Assembly: GCA_030760725.1 (NCBI GenBank)
Contig: JASWHV010000002.1
Coordinates: 57,033,900 to 57,097,899 of the forward strand
Origin: Neostapfia colusana
Taxonomy: Eukaryota; Streptophyta; Magnoliopsida; Poales; Poaceae
Direction: 5' to 3'
DNA length: 64,000 bases
Shown here one piece after another: positions 22,490 through 35,460 of this stretch (the stretch's first letter is position 1; each line of letters opens with the position of its first letter). Made by a program: the position numbers and the translations under genes. The notes under the pieces were generated by a model. The model ran no database searches, was not told the DNA's origin, and worked only from the letters and a program-made list of their open reading frames with translations.

Positions 22490-23160
22490 ACTCCAGAGGC
22501 TCCACGTGTCCAGCAGAGGCCGGGCCTCTCTTTTCTGCAGAGGCAGGCTCCGGTTGTGCCGCGTGTCAAACAGGCGGGACCTCCCCTCTCCTTGGACGTG
22601 ATCTACGCGTGCGCCACGTGTCCTGGCAGGCGGGACCTCCCTCTCCCTCAGAGGCGAGCTCCGCGAATGCCACGTGTCAGTGCCGGACCTCCCCTCTCTT
22701 CGGAGGTGAGCTCCGGGAGTGCCACGTGTCAAGCAGCACCAAATCTTCCTTTCTCCTTAGAGACGAGCTCCGAGATCGACATGTGTCCATCAGCGTCGGA
22801 CCTCCCGGAGGTGAGCTCCGGAGGTGACACGTGTCCGGTAGTGTCGGACCTCCCGGAGGCGAGCTCCGAAGGTGACACGTGTCCCATGGTGTCGGACATC
22901 TCGGAAGTGAGTTCTGAGAGCGACACGTGTCTTGCGGGTTGGGCCTTACTTCCCCGCAGCGACTAGCTCCTGTGGCGACACGTGTCCTGCAGGGCTGGAC
23001 TTCGCTTCTCCGCAGAGACAAGCCCCAAAGGCAACATGCGTCCTGCGGGTCGGACCTTGCCCCTTCCACAGAGGCTAACTCCGAGCCTGCCACCTGTCTG
23101 GTGGTGCCGGACCTCTCCCCACTATGCAGGGATGAGTTCCAAACACGCCACGTGGCCAGC
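22490..23160 (-). promoter_or_regulatory. G-box (CACGTG) tandem array in the C1 U3
   Basis: Thirteen degenerate units of 48-58 bp, each built as a CCGGACCTCCC-like stretch, a GAGGTGAGCTCCG-like stretch and a (G/C)CACGTGTC site. Sites start at 22503, 22560, 22615, 22671, 22723, 22780, 22828, 22876, 22924, 22979, 23035, 23091 and 23149. Nine are perfect CACGTG; the others are CGCGTG, CATGTG, CATGCG and CACCTG. CACGTGTC is the ACGT core bound by plant bZIP and bHLH factors (G-box/ABRE), many of them stress- or light-linked. The place, U3 upstream of the TATA box, fits an enhancer; activity is inferred. Confidence 0.8.
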
Positions 23161-23309
23161 AGGCCGTGGGAAGTGTCTACAACGCTCCCCGGCGAACTGG
23201 AACTAACTCTTTTTAGCTATTTTTTTGATTCCTTCTCTGTTTCTACTTATTTTAAAAATGTTTTTCTACATGAAATATGAATGCATGCATGATTACGAAA
23301 TTGAGGGTG

Positions 23310-26300
23310 TTACAAATATACCCCCTTAAATTGAATCTCGCCCTCAAGATTCGATAGAGTGGAGAATAGATAAGGGAATTCTGCCTTGATGTCTTCCTCA
23401 CGTTCCCATGTAGCTTCGGCTTCCATGTGATGGCTCCATTGTACTTTGCACCAACGGATCACTTTGTTCCTCGTGACCCTTTCCTTCACATCCAAAATTC
23501 AGACAGGGTGCTCTACATAGGTTAGATCCTCTTGAAGTTCGAGCTCTTCCATCGGTACTTGCTCTTCCGGTACTCTCAAGCACTTCTTGAGCTGGGATAC
23601 GTGAAACACGTCATGCACGTCGGAGAGGTGCATCGGGAGCTCTAGTTGATAGGCTACCTCTCCTCGCTTGCCCAAAATCTTAAATGGCCCGATATAGCGA
23701 GGTGCTAGCTTGCCTTTGACGTTGAAACATCGTTGGCCTCGGATAGGCGATACCTTAAGGTATACGAAGTCTCCTACTTCGAAGGTCAACTTTCTTCGCC
23801 TATTGTCCGCATGGCCCTTTTGGCGTGACTGAGCGGCCTTCAAGTTCTCCCGTATCGTTTGTACTTGCTTCTCAGCCTCTTGCAGCACTTCTGGTCCAAA
23901 CACTTGGTTCTCTCCGGTCTCGTTCCAAAACAACGGTGTTCTACACCGTATACCATACAATGCTTCGAAAGGTGACATCTTCAAACTGGCTTGGTAGCTG
24001 TTATTGTATGAGAACTCTGCATACGGCAAGCTCCTACCCCAACTACGTCCATGTTTCAATGCACAGGCTCTCAACATGTCTTCCAAAATTTGGTTGGTCC
24101 TCTCAGTTTGCCCATCGGTTTGCGGGTGATAAGCGAGCTAAAATCCAGTCGTGTACCCATAGCCTCATGCAGCTTCCTCCAGAACCTAGAGGTAAACTGA
24201 GAACCCCCATCTGAGACTATCCTCTTCGTGACTCCATGGCGGCACATGATTTGCTCCATATACAGCTCGGCTAGTTGTGCAACGTTGTACTTGGTCTTAA
24301 CAGGAAGAAAATGAGCTGTTTTTGACAATCGGTCCACAATAACCCAGATGGAGTCGTAACCCGACTGAGTACATGGCAATCTGACTATGAAATCCATACT
24401 GATGTCCTCCCACTTCCACTCGGGTACTTTCAATGGTTGCAACAGTCCAGCGGGTCTTTGATGTTCGGCCTCACCCGTTGGCATGTGTCGCATAGGGCAA
24501 CATACTCAGCTATGTCCCTTTTCATACCATCCCACCAGTAACAAGTTTTCAAGTCCTTGTACATCTTTGTACTGCCGGGATGTATGGAATAAGGTGAATC
24601 ATGTGCCTCCTTTAATATCGTGTCGCGGATGTGCTTCATGTTAGGCACACAAATCCTTTTCCCTAGCCAAAGCGTACCCCTCTCGTCTTCCTTGAAGTCC
24701 TTTTCCATGCCTTGTCGGATTCTTTCCTTGATCTTCTTGATTTCCTCATCCGTCGCTTGGACATCTCTTATCTCTTGTTCCAACAAAGAGTTGAGTTCCA
24801 TTACTTCCATCTCGTTCAAGAAACCGAGATGTAACCGTTCGAACTCCTTTTGCAGCTCGGGCAGTAGCTCCCGAACCGTGAGTTGGTGACATGCTCCCTT
24901 TCAGCTCAATGCATCAGCTACTACATTGGCCTTGCCGGGGTGGTAGTTGATTCCAACATCATAATCCTTGATGAGTTCCAACCATTGACGTTGCCTCAAA
25001 TTCAAATCCGTTTGGGTGAATATGTACTTGAGGCTTTTGTGATCCGTATAGATCTCACATTGGTGGCCAAGGATATAATGTCTTCAAATCTTCAAGGCAT
25101 GTACCATGGCTGCGAGTTCCAAGACATGTGTGGGGTAATTCAGCTCGTGTTTCTTTAGTTGTCTTGACGCATAGGCTACCACTTGTCCTTCTTGCATGAG
25201 CACACATCCAAGCCCTTGTCTTGATGCATCACGATATATGTCAAAGCTCTTGCTAACGTCTGGCAATACCAGAACCGGTGCTGTAGTTAGCCTTTTCTTG
25301 AGCTCCTCGAAGATTTCTTGGCAGGCTTGTGCCCACTGAAATTCTTTTCCCTTCATTAGCAATTCAGTCATGGGCTTCGCTATCTTGGAGAAATCCTTGA
25401 TGAACCGGCGGTAGTATCCAGCCATCCCAAGGAAACTCCGAATATCCCTCACGTTCTGTGGTTGGTTCCACTTCAGAACATCTCCCACTTTTCCGGGATC
25501 AACCGATACTCCTTCCTCGGAGATGATGTGGGCTAGGAATGATATCTCCTTTAGCCAAAATTGACATTTGCTGAGCTTGGCATACAATTGATGCCCTCGC
25601 AGCTTCTGCAATGTCAATCTCAAGTGTTTTTCATGTTCTTCCTCACTTATTGAATACACCATGATATCGTCGATGAAAACCACGACGAACTTGTTTAAGT
25701 ACTCCATGAAGACCTTGTTCATGAGGTACATGAAATATGCGAGTGCATTCGTTAACCCAAAATACATAACGGTATATTCATACGAACCATACCGTGTTTG
25801 AAAGGAAGTCTTGGGTATGTCGGAGGGCTTAATCTTCAGCTGGAAGTATCCCGACCGAAGATCAATTTTAGAGAAAACTCGGGCACCTTTCATCTGGTCG
25901 AACAGGTCCTCTATACGGGGCAGAGGGTACTTGTTCTTGATTGTCACCTCATTGAGAGACCTATAGTCCACGCACATCCTTTGGGTCCCATCCTTCTTGT
26001 CTACGAAGAGCACGAAGGCTCCCCATGGTGACGAGCTTGGACGTATAAAACCCTTCTCTAGCTGCTCCTGAATTTGCTTCTTGAGCTCCACTAGTTCATT
26101 AATGGGCATCCTATACGGTCTCTTTGCTATAGGTGCAATTCCAGGTACCAAGTCAATGGAAAACTCGATGTCCCGGTCAGGTGGCATACATGGGAGTTCT
26201 TCCAGGAACACGTCTGAAAATTCTTGAACCACCGGAATGCTATCCAATGTTGCTTCTTCAACGTAGCTCAACGTTGCCTTCTCGGTTGCCGGTTGGGCTG

Positions 26301-27505
26301 ACTCAAACTCGATACGAGTACCGTGCTTGTTTGTCAACTGCACGCTCCTCTCAGCACATTGGATTACTCCGTTGTGCTTGCTTAACCAATCCATTCCGAG
26401 TATTATGTCAAGCCCTTGGCAATCCAAGACAATAAGGTTGGCAAGGAAGTCTACCCCCCTTATTTTAAGTTTTACCCTTGGACATACTATATTAGTCCTC
26501 ATCTCTCCACCGGGAGAATTAACCAACATAGAATATTTCAAGTGTGATATGGGTATATTATACTTGGCAACATACTTGGATGATATGAATGAATGCGATG
26601 CTCCGGAATCAAATAAAATGGTGGCTGGGTTGCAGTTGGCAAGGAACATACCAATCACAATGTCCTCAGCCTGTTGCGCTTCCTCATCAGAGACATGGTT
26701 CACGTTGCCATTAGCGTAGTTCTGCTGTCCACGGTTACCTTGCGTAGCTCCTCCATTTGGCCGTGGGTTCTGCTTGGGCGTGTTGCTTGGTTGTCCAGAA
26801 ACTTTCCTCGGGCACTGACTTGCAAAGTGTCCCGTTTCGCCGCATGCAAAGCATGCCTTGTTGCCCAAGACAGCGGGGACGTTGGGGCGGGGGTTTTGAG
26901 CATAGGCGCCCATGTTAGGACGAGGCGCAGAAGGCAAAGGCACACGGGGTGCTTGCATGACAGGGCGTTGCTGCGGTGGTTGATTAGGGTGAAAAGTAGA
27001 AGTAGACGATCCATACTGTGGTGCAGCTGGGGGCATGTACCGAGGTCGTACGTTGCTCCCTTGTGGCTGGTATGGCATCTTTCTTTTGCTCTCTTGCTCG
27101 ATCTCTCGGGTCTTGCTCTCAACCACTATGGCTTTGTCAACTAGCTTCTGGAAGCTCGCATAGTCATTGTTGAGGAGCTGAACCTGGATCTCATTGTTAA
27201 ACCCTCTCATGAACAAGTACTGCTTCGCCTCCATGGGATCACTAGCTTGTGCAAAAGTAGGCGGTCTAGTCCTCATGAACTCTCCTAGTCGGTTGTGAGC
27301 CGGCGGTGGTGGTGGTGGTGGTGCAGGAACGGGGTTGTTGTTGTTGGCTTGCAGCTGACCCAAAGTTTGGATCATGGTTTGCATGAGCTGATTCTGCATA
27401 GCCATCAACCTTTCAAGGTTGTTTCCACCAGCCTCGGGGTTGACATTCTCAGGAACTTCGATGTGGTCATCCTCTTGGTTGCCACGGACGTTCCTCCTTT
27501 GTCGG
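23310..27505 (-). pseudogene. C1 gag-pol, main part, broken and with a capsid deletion
   Basis: The gene begins at an ATG at 40222-40224, crosses the T2 insertion, and continues here. Order: Gag N-terminus, proline-rich linker, CCHC knuckle (CFACGETGHFASQC), protease (LFDSGASHSF), RT (VFIDDIMVYS, intact Asp pair), RNase H (YRDASRQG), integrase (SIHPGSTKMY, CDTC, SMDFIV), chromodomain (about 23335-23495). Gag passes straight from DPMEAKQ to FMRGFNNEIQ, so some 125 residues of capsid present in T copies are missing without loss of frame. Later damage: TGA near 25082 where T has Trp, TGA near 24904 where T has Arg, frameshifts near 24470 and 24130, stop near 23499. The final frame reads through the PPT and stops inside the LTR (23310-23312). 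Confidence 0.88.
27501..27505. repeat. Target-site duplication of T2, left copy (GTCGG)
   Basis: GTCGG precedes the TGTCACACCC end of T2 and recurs at 40200-40204. Confidence 0.93.
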
Positions 27506-30500
27506 TGTCACACCCGGTTTTTCCGAAGAACAACCAAGTGAATATCACATGTATGCCAGGATCATTTTCTCATACATGTGATGACAAATAGTGAAGCATC
27601 ATTTATTACAAGCCAGGTGTCGAATATAAATAAGTCTTACATTGCAAATGTCTCAATGGACACCAATGCTTCATCACAAGTAAATAAACTAGCAGCAGAA
27701 TATTATTCTTTAGGGCTCCATCACAGGCGTTGCCCGGGGGTCTTCATGAACCTAAAAACCTTCCTCGGGTCCAAAATCTTGGTCATTATACACACCTCAT
27801 TATCTTGACCTGAGCAGCAATATAAACCAACAAATATGCAAGGTTGAGTACCAATGGTACTCAGCAAGTGTGGGAAATTTTATCATGCATGGCTAGAACA
27901 AGGAGAGGTTGAACTCATGGTTAAAGCACTACGCAATTAATACCTATCACCTTAGCTTATTAAGCACCTACATTACTACACAGGTGAAATGGTCCCAAAC
28001 TCCCATCCCATCATCATAATCCAATAACCATAACATCATTTCCAATGTTAAGCTCCCCGCTTAACTTCCAAAACCATCAATGCTCTAATCATGAATAAGT
28101 CCAGGCCGCTCTTAACCGTGAGCACGGCTGTCAAGACAGTTTTGACTCTGCAGAGTTTGTACCACTGTACCCACAAGTAGTGATTTCATCCCCCGTTGCC
28201 GGGTGGACTAAAAGAACCTCCATTATGCCAGTGGCTACGATCCACATTCACACTTCCCAGGTGTGCGGCCAGGAGATCACTACGAAGCCTTTACAAAGGG
28301 ATTCCCGACGAGCGTGGGCCCACTGAGGTTTCACCCCTAACAGCATACAAGAGGCTCCAACCCCGCTGCAGTGGCCCCCTCTTGAGCCTTGCGGTTCATA
28401 TGGTAGTCCAGCTGACACCTACTCCCCGCACCATCCAACACACCCATACTACGCCGGGGATACACCTAATTAATTGGCCAAGCTGCCCCATCTCAGCATG
28501 TGGTTGGCACTGTAAAGCCGGGTTACATGCTCCATGAACCGGTCCTTAGGATCCAGGCAAGTACTAAACACAAACCCAAGTCTCGTGCACCCAGCACACA
28601 ACCAAAACATCCAACTTGCCTTGATCCCTACCTCTACATAACTCACAATAGCTCATTCAAGAGTATGGTATAATAAACTGATGCTCTCATATCCCAAATA
28701 TCCCATTCTAAGCAGGGCTAAGCATATGCATGTAAATAAATGACATGACAAAATAAATCCCAACCCAAGCTACAAGGAAACAAGGTAATGCAATTCTAGG
28801 GAAACTTTCCTAGCATGGGTTTCATATTTCATTTGACAATGCAAATAATTCTATCTACACATCCTAGCATAGGATCAAAGTGGTCAAGGACACTTGCCTC
28901 CTTCTTGCTGCTCTTGGAATGGGTAGTCCTGATCTTGGAAAGAAATAACTTGCTCTTGAACAGGTTCTACTTCATACCATCACACATAGCAAAAGAAAAA
29001 CAACAATCATAAGACATAGTTCACACTTCTACTTCATACAAACCACAGATTTCATATTTATGAAATTCATTCACCATTATATGTGTTGTGGTTACTTTGT
29101 GTGTTGATCTGTGGCTTGCACACACTTTTATTTATATGTGTATGATTCCTACTTTGGTGTTCATATTTATACTTACATACTATATATATATATATACATG
29201 TATATATGTGTGTGTTTCAGTTTTAAATAAATTCCTTATATTAAACTACCAAGTATGTAAGAAAAGTATTTTTCTTCTCCATATGTGCCTTCATAATTTC
29301 TATCAACCCTAAACTGAATTCTTTGTATTTTAGAAACTCCATTTATCATTTACTAGTTGCTATATTTTCAGATTTATATTCCTATGCATAATTGTGTATT
29401 TTATTATGAAACTAGTAACACACATCATCTAAACAGTATAGGTTTTGGTCCTAAATAATTTAATAACATATTTTGACCTTGGCTTCTGATGTAGACTATT
29501 TCATAATTATTTTCCCTATTTTTCTATAACTATTATTTACTTAAAAATGTGTCCCTTTACTAATAAATGTGAATAATAGATGAAACAGATTTATTTCAGC
29601 CCAAAAATATATTTCTATCTCACTCCAAAGTTTTCTAAGTTCTGAGAAAGTTTTTAATTAATTTTGACAATTATGTTTGTCCCCCTTTTTAATTTTTAAA
29701 CACTAGTTACATATTCAATTTTCTAAATTAAATACTAAACAGGGCTAAAATAATGAATTCACCCCATTACAGGGTCTATAATATTATTTTCATAATTTCC
29801 AGGGGTCTAGCTACACTTATCATAGGTGTTTTTCCTAATTTCTATTAAGTCCAGGGGTTAAAACTGATTTTTAAATGAATTTACATGATTTTCTGGAGTT
29901 CCAGGGGCTAGATCTGAAGTTTCCGGGGCTAGCTCTCAATTCCAGAGAACCCCAGGGGGTAGCACGTAAGAATTCCAGTCTTTATAACGCGGGGCTGACG
30001 TGGACCGTCCGATTTTAAACCGACGGCTGAGATTATAACATCGAACCGGTACGCGGGGATTTAAAGTCTACCGTGCGATTTAAAATAAACGGCGCACAAG
30101 CGGCCACGTCGCTCTGATCGAGCGCGAGCGGCGCTGCCGGCGGCGCACGGCGGCGGGAAGCGGCGATCTCGCCGGAAAGTTTTGGATCCGCGAGAATTCT
30201 GCCTAGAACTGTGATCTTATGGCATAGATCGGTAGAGGGGAGGTCGGGGATCTCACCTCGGGGTTTTTCTCGAGCTCGGGGGTCCTGGAAAGTGATCGGC
30301 GGCGAGGTCCGAGGCAAAACCACGGCGAAGCTCGTCGGCGCTGGGTTTACACCGTAACTCTCCGAGTTTTCTGCACCTGCAAAGCTCCCCGGAGGCGGTG
30401 GATCAAGACCAGCAAGTTAGATCAGAGTTTCCGAGCTTAGATCAGCCAGAATTCACCGGCGAAGTCTCGGTGCTCACCGGAGTAAAAATCGGCGATCGCG

Positions 30501-30947
30501 TGGGAAAAACTGATCGGGGCTGGGGTTTTTATAGCCGGGGGAGGGCGGTGAGTTGGTTGTGATCGAGTTTGAGTCTTCCGGGATCAGAATTCGGGCTGAG
30601 GGATGCGGTTTCCGGGCGGTTAAGATCGCGCGCGCTCGGGAGGAAATGTCCGGGGTCGGCGCGAGCGAGGTTGGGGATGACCGGTGGGTCCCACCCGTCT
30701 GTGAGAGACAGCGCGGGCGCGAGGGGGCAGGCTGGCGCGGGGAAACTGGGCCGGCTGGCGGGTTTCGGCCCACTGGCCGGTTTTTTTCTCGTTTCTCTTT
30801 TTCTTTTTCCATTTCTTTTCTGTTTTGAGTATAATTTGAATTCCAGTTTGAATTTGAATTTTTGCAAAACATGCAACACGTCCAAAAATTTTTAAATTCC
30901 CCTCTGAACATGGTTTAGAGTTTTGAATCAAAATTTGGGGTGTTACA
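27506..30947 (-). repeat. T2 3' LTR
   Basis: Plus-strand ends TGTCACACCC and GGGTGTTACA. TATA box (minus) at 30527-30533. It is nearly identical to the 5' LTR at 36759-40199; examples of differences are AGCGCGAGCGG/AGCGCGGGCGG and TTTTGGATCC/TTTCGGATCC in the leader. The TA/TG microsatellite (29180-29215) is longer here than in the other copy. Confidence 0.95.
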
Positions 30948-30965
30948 GCTCTACCCCCCTTAAAA
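30948..30965 (-). other. Polypurine tract of T2
   Basis: Minus strand TTTTAAGGGGGGTAGAGC, directly next to the 3' LTR. Confidence 0.85.
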
Positions 30966-30992
30966 GAAATCTCGTCCTCGAGATTGTTGTTT

Positions 30993-33900
30993 CTAAGAAA
31001 ACAATTCCGGAAATTGTGCCTTGAGCTCATCTTCCCGTTCCCAGGTAGCTTCCTCTTCTGAGTGATGCTTCCACTGCACCTTGCACATCCGGATTCTCTT
31101 GTTTCTGGTGAGGCGTTCCATCGTCTCCAAAATCTTGTATGGTTGCTCGGCATAAGACAAATCCTCAGCTACATCCACTTCATTCACGGGTAACACCTCT
31201 TCAGGCGTCCTCAGACATTTCTTGAGTTGTGACACATGGAATACATCGTGCACGTCCGATAGATGAACCGGTAACTCTAGTTGGTACGCCACTTCGCCTT
31301 TCCTTTCCAAAACTTTAAAGGGTCCGATGTATCGAGGTGACAACTTCCCTTTCACCTTGAACCGACGAAGTCCTCTGATAGGGGACACCTTGAGATAAAC
31401 ATAGTCTCCCACGTTGAAAACGAGTTCTCTTCTTCGTACATCAGCATAACTCTTCTGGCGTGTTTGTGCTATCCTCAAGTTGTTGCGAATCTCCCTCACC
31501 TTCGCTTCGGCTTCTTGTAGCACTTCTGGACCAAACACTTTACTTTCTCCTGTTTGGTTCCAAAATAGGGGAGTTCTGCACTTCCTTCCATACAAAGCTT
31601 CAAACGGTGACATCTTCATACTAGCTTGATAACTGTTGTTATAGGAAAACTCCGCATACGGTAAGTTCTTGTCCCAACTCCTATTGTTTTTGAGTGCACA
31701 TGCCCTTAACATATCTTCAAGGATCTGATTGGTTCTCTCCGTCTGCCCGTCAGTTTGGGGATGATAGGCAGAGCTGAAATTCAGATGGGTTCCCATGTTT
31801 CATGCAACTTCTGCCAAAACCTCGAGGTGAACTGTGTCCCTCGGTCCGACACTATCTTCTTTGGCATTCCATGGTAACACACAATCCTTGACATGTACAA
31901 TTCTGCCAATTTGAATCCGCTGTAGCTTTCTTTCACAGGGATGAAATGAGCTACCTTGGTTAGCCTATCAATAATGACCCATATTGAATCATACCCGGAT
32001 TGGGTCCTAGGCAATCCCACGACAAAATCCATGCTGATTTCTTCCCATTTCCATTCAGGTACTTTAAGTGGTTGCAATAATCCCGTGGGTCGTTGATGTT
32101 CTGCTTTCACCAACTGACATGTGTCACATAGGGCAACATGTTCCGCGACATCTCGCTTCATGCCATACCACCAATACCTGCTCTTGAGGTCCTGGTACAT
32201 CTTCGTACTCCCAGGATGAATGGAATAGTCAGAATCGTGAGCCTCCTTCAAAATTAATTCACGGATCTCTTTTACTTCTGGCACACAGATCCTTTTCCCG
32301 TGCCACACCGTTCCCTGTTCATCCTCTCTAAAACCAGGAGCTTTATTTTCCTTAATGAGCTGTCTGATCTCTTGTATCTTCTCATCATTCTTTTGGCCCT
32401 CGCGTATGTCTTGCTCGAGTGTGGAGTCCACTTCCATGGCGATGGCTTCACCACTATTTACTAGACATAGATTGAGTCTTATAACCTCGTCCTTCAATTC
32501 TGCAGGCATGTCCTTCAAACTCAACTTATTGACCTGCACTTTCCGACTCAAAGCATCGGCCACGACGTTTGCTTTCCCAGGATGATAGTTGATGCCCACA
32601 TCAAAGTCATTGATTAGCTCTAACCATCTCCTTTGTCGGAGATTGAGATCTGGCTGTGTGAATATGTACTTCAAACTCTTATGATCCGTATATATCTCGG
32701 TCCTCTTCCCCATCAAATAGTGCCGCCAAATTTTCAACGCGTGTACCACTGCAGCTAGTTCTAGATCATGTGTAGGATAGTTCTTCTCGTGCTTCCGAAG
32801 CTGCCGGGATGCATATGCCACGACATGTCCTTCTTGCATGAGAACACATCCCAACCCATTTCCAGAGGCATCGCAGTACACTGTGAAATTCTTCTGCATA
32901 TCTGGCATAACCAACACTGGGGCTGTTGTCAATCTCTTCTTTAACTCCTGAAAGCTCGTCTCGCACTGTGGCGTCCAGGTGAATGTGATTCCCTTCTCCA
33001 ACAGTTTGGTGAGAGGTCTCGAGATCTTGGAGAATCCCTCAATAAACCGTCGATAGTATCCAGCCAATCCCAAAAAGCTTCGAACTTCCCCGACATTTTC
33101 AGGGGTTTTCCACTTCTGGATATCTTTGATTTTGGCGGGATCTACGGAGATTCCTCCCTCCGAGATTATATGTCTTAAAAAGGGAATTCTCTTCAGCCAA
33201 AACTCACACTTGCTCAACTTGGCATACAGTTGGTGTTCTCTCAGCCTCTGTAACACCAACCTTAGATGTTTCTCATGTTCTTCTTCATTTTTGGAGAAGA
33301 CGAGAATATCATCTATGAAAACCACCACAAATTTGTCCAGATATTCCATGAATACCTTGTTCATGAGGTACATGAAATACGCCGGGGCATTGGTTAGCCC
33401 AAAAGGCATGACAGTGTATTCATACAGTCCGTACCGAGATATGAAAGCTGTCTTGGGAATATCTGATTGCCTTATCTTGAGTTGGTGGTACCCCGACCTG
33501 AGATCAATTTTCGAGAACACACAAGCTCCCCTCAACTGATCAAACAAGTCTTCAATGCGGGTAATGGGTACTTGTTTTTGATGGTTACCTCATTCAAGGC
33601 ACGGTAATCCACGCATAACCTTTGGGTTCCGTCTTTCTTGGGCACAAATATCACCGGAGCTCCCCATGCTGAGGAACTAGGGCGAACATACCCCTTCTCC
33701 GTCAATTCTCTCAAATGATCCTTGAGCTCTTCTAGCTGCTTGGAGTCCATTCGATAAGGTCTCTTGTATATCGGGGCTGTTCCCGGTACTAGCTCAATTG
33801 CGAATTCCACGTCACGGTCGAAAGGCATACCGGGCAATTCTTCCGGAAAAACATCTGGATATTCCCTGATAGTCCTGATTTCCTCAACTTTCACCTCCAC

Positions 33901-35460
33901 TTGATTTAATTTAATGTCCCTCCTAGGCTCGTGTATCGTTATGAACTTTACTCGGGTGCCACTGGGGTGAGTTAGTTCCACCGTTCTGGTCGAACAATGG
34001 ATGATTCCTTTATGTTTGATCAACCAATCCATACCCAGAATAATATCTATCCCTCGTGAATCTATCACTATGAGGTTAGCAGTAAATACTACCCCATTAA
34101 TGTCTAGGCTCACTTTGGGACACACTTGTCTTGTCCTTATTTCTCCACCTGGAGAGTTTAACGCTAGCATATGGTTCATTTGTGTGGTTGCTAGGTCATG
34201 CTTCTTAACAAACCCTTGAGCAATGAACGAGTGGGTAGCACCAGAATCAAACAGCAGAGTTGCAAGGTGTAAATTGGCAGGAAACTTACCAACTACCACG
34301 TCGGGTGCCTCTTGTGCTTCCTCCATAGTGACATGGTTCACCCGTCCTCTCAATACATTCTGCTGTTGTGGCGGCGTGGGCTTCTTCTTTGGACACTTAT
34401 GGGCGTAGTGCCCCACTTCTCCACAGCTGAAACATTGCACCCCAATCTTAGATGCCTGGCCCTTGTTGTCTTGGGGTTGGTTTGGGGGTCCTTGCACTGC
34501 TGGTCGAGGTGGATATGCGGGGCGAGGCTGCTGCACAAACTGACGTGGCGGCTGTGCTGGTGCTGCGGGAGGCCTGTAGTTTGGGTTGTACCCTCTTGGT
34601 GCTGAATAGGGTACCGCAGCACGGCTCGTCTGCCCCGTAGGTTGTTGCATCATACGTGGGCGGGTGTTGCTCCCTGAGGCCTGATGTGACCACCCCGCCT
34701 TCCTCTTATTCTCATTTTCCAAGGCCTTTAGCTTCCTTTCCACCACAAATGCTCTGTCCACCATCTTTTGAAAGCTTTCATACTCATTGAAGGACATTGC
34801 ACACTGCATCTCTGCGGTAAGTCCTTCCACGAAACAATCCTGTTTCTGCTCATCAGTCTCTATGTCTCGTGGAGCATAACGGGATAGTTGAGTAAATTTA
34901 GTGAGGTATTCCCTCACAGTCATGTTTCCCTGCTGCAGTCCCAAAAATTCCTTCCTCTTGTTTTTGAGTTCACCTCTTGGGATGTAATGGTTGCGGAAGC
35001 TACACTTGAACTCTTCCCAAGTGATGTTCTCAGGGTAATGATGGGCGGCCACGTAGGCGGTCCACCAATCAGCAGCAGGTCCATGCAATTGATGAGAGGC
35101 AAACAGCACCCTCTCATACCCTTGGCATTGTATTATCCTCATCTTACTTTCAATGGTCTTCAGCCAATCATCTGCCTCCAGAGGTTCAGCAGCACTTGCA
35201 AACTTTGGAGGTTGAGTTCCTAGAAACTCACTCAACCTTGGTTGGCGTGGTGCAGCTTGTGGAGGTGGAACTTGATGCAAGTTGGCCACCACTTGAGTCA
35301 AGTTCTGGATAAGCTGATTTTGATTCTCCAGCATTTGGTGGAGAGGATCAACTTCTTCACGGCGACCACCCCTGTCCTGGCCTCCAGAAAGATGAGGGTT
35401 GCATGCCTCATCATTGTTGTTGGTGGGGTTGGCAGCACGTCCTTTTCCTCTTCCGGCCAT
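30993..35460 (-). pseudogene. T2 gag-pol polyprotein gene, two frameshifts
   Basis: Starts MAGRGKGRAANP at 35460. Gag carries the conserved GPAADWWTAYVAAHH and REYLTKFTQLSRYAP segments, then the knuckle CFSCGEVGHYAHKC, protease LLFDSGATHSF, RT with VFIDDILVFS, RNase H with YCDASGNG and YTDHKSLKYIF, integrase zinc finger and DDE core, and the chromodomain (ILETMERL, WKHHSEEEATWERE). A 1-base deletion in a C-run near 33556 (three Cs where T1 and T3 have four) ends the first frame at 33532, and a 1-base deletion near 31795 (GAAACATGGG for GAAACCATGGG) ends the second. All catalytic motifs I can read are intact, so the inactivation is recent and minimal. Confidence 0.93.

Larger units (their letters stand above)
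20306..23314 (-). repeat. C1 3' LTR, main part (part 2)
   Basis: This continues the LTR begun at 7403, giving about 3.2 kb without T1. Its right end GGGTGTTACA (23314) is the 5' end of U3, next to the PPT. Moving leftward along the minus strand it holds the G-box array (22503-23154), the TATA box (22283-22289), a G/C-rich leader, and a block resembling the T-family R region (about 20448-21340: GAGTACATGACGTACTC hairpin, GTTTACAAAGGGG-type words, ATGAACCGGTCCTTAG). From 20306 to about 21895 it matches the 5' LTR copy (40986-42563). The U3 half has no second copy here because D truncated the 5' LTR. Confidence 0.88.

Noticed and set aside
22472..23280. Several overlapping ORFs of 65-138 codons on both strands.
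   Set aside because: They are by-products of the 48-58 bp G-box repeat; the translated repeats are arginine/serine/proline-rich in every frame.
33520..33560. Programmed frameshift between the first and second pol frames of T2.
   Set aside because: T1 and T3 have four Cs here and read through in one frame; T2 has three. It is a 1-base deletion, not a recoding site.
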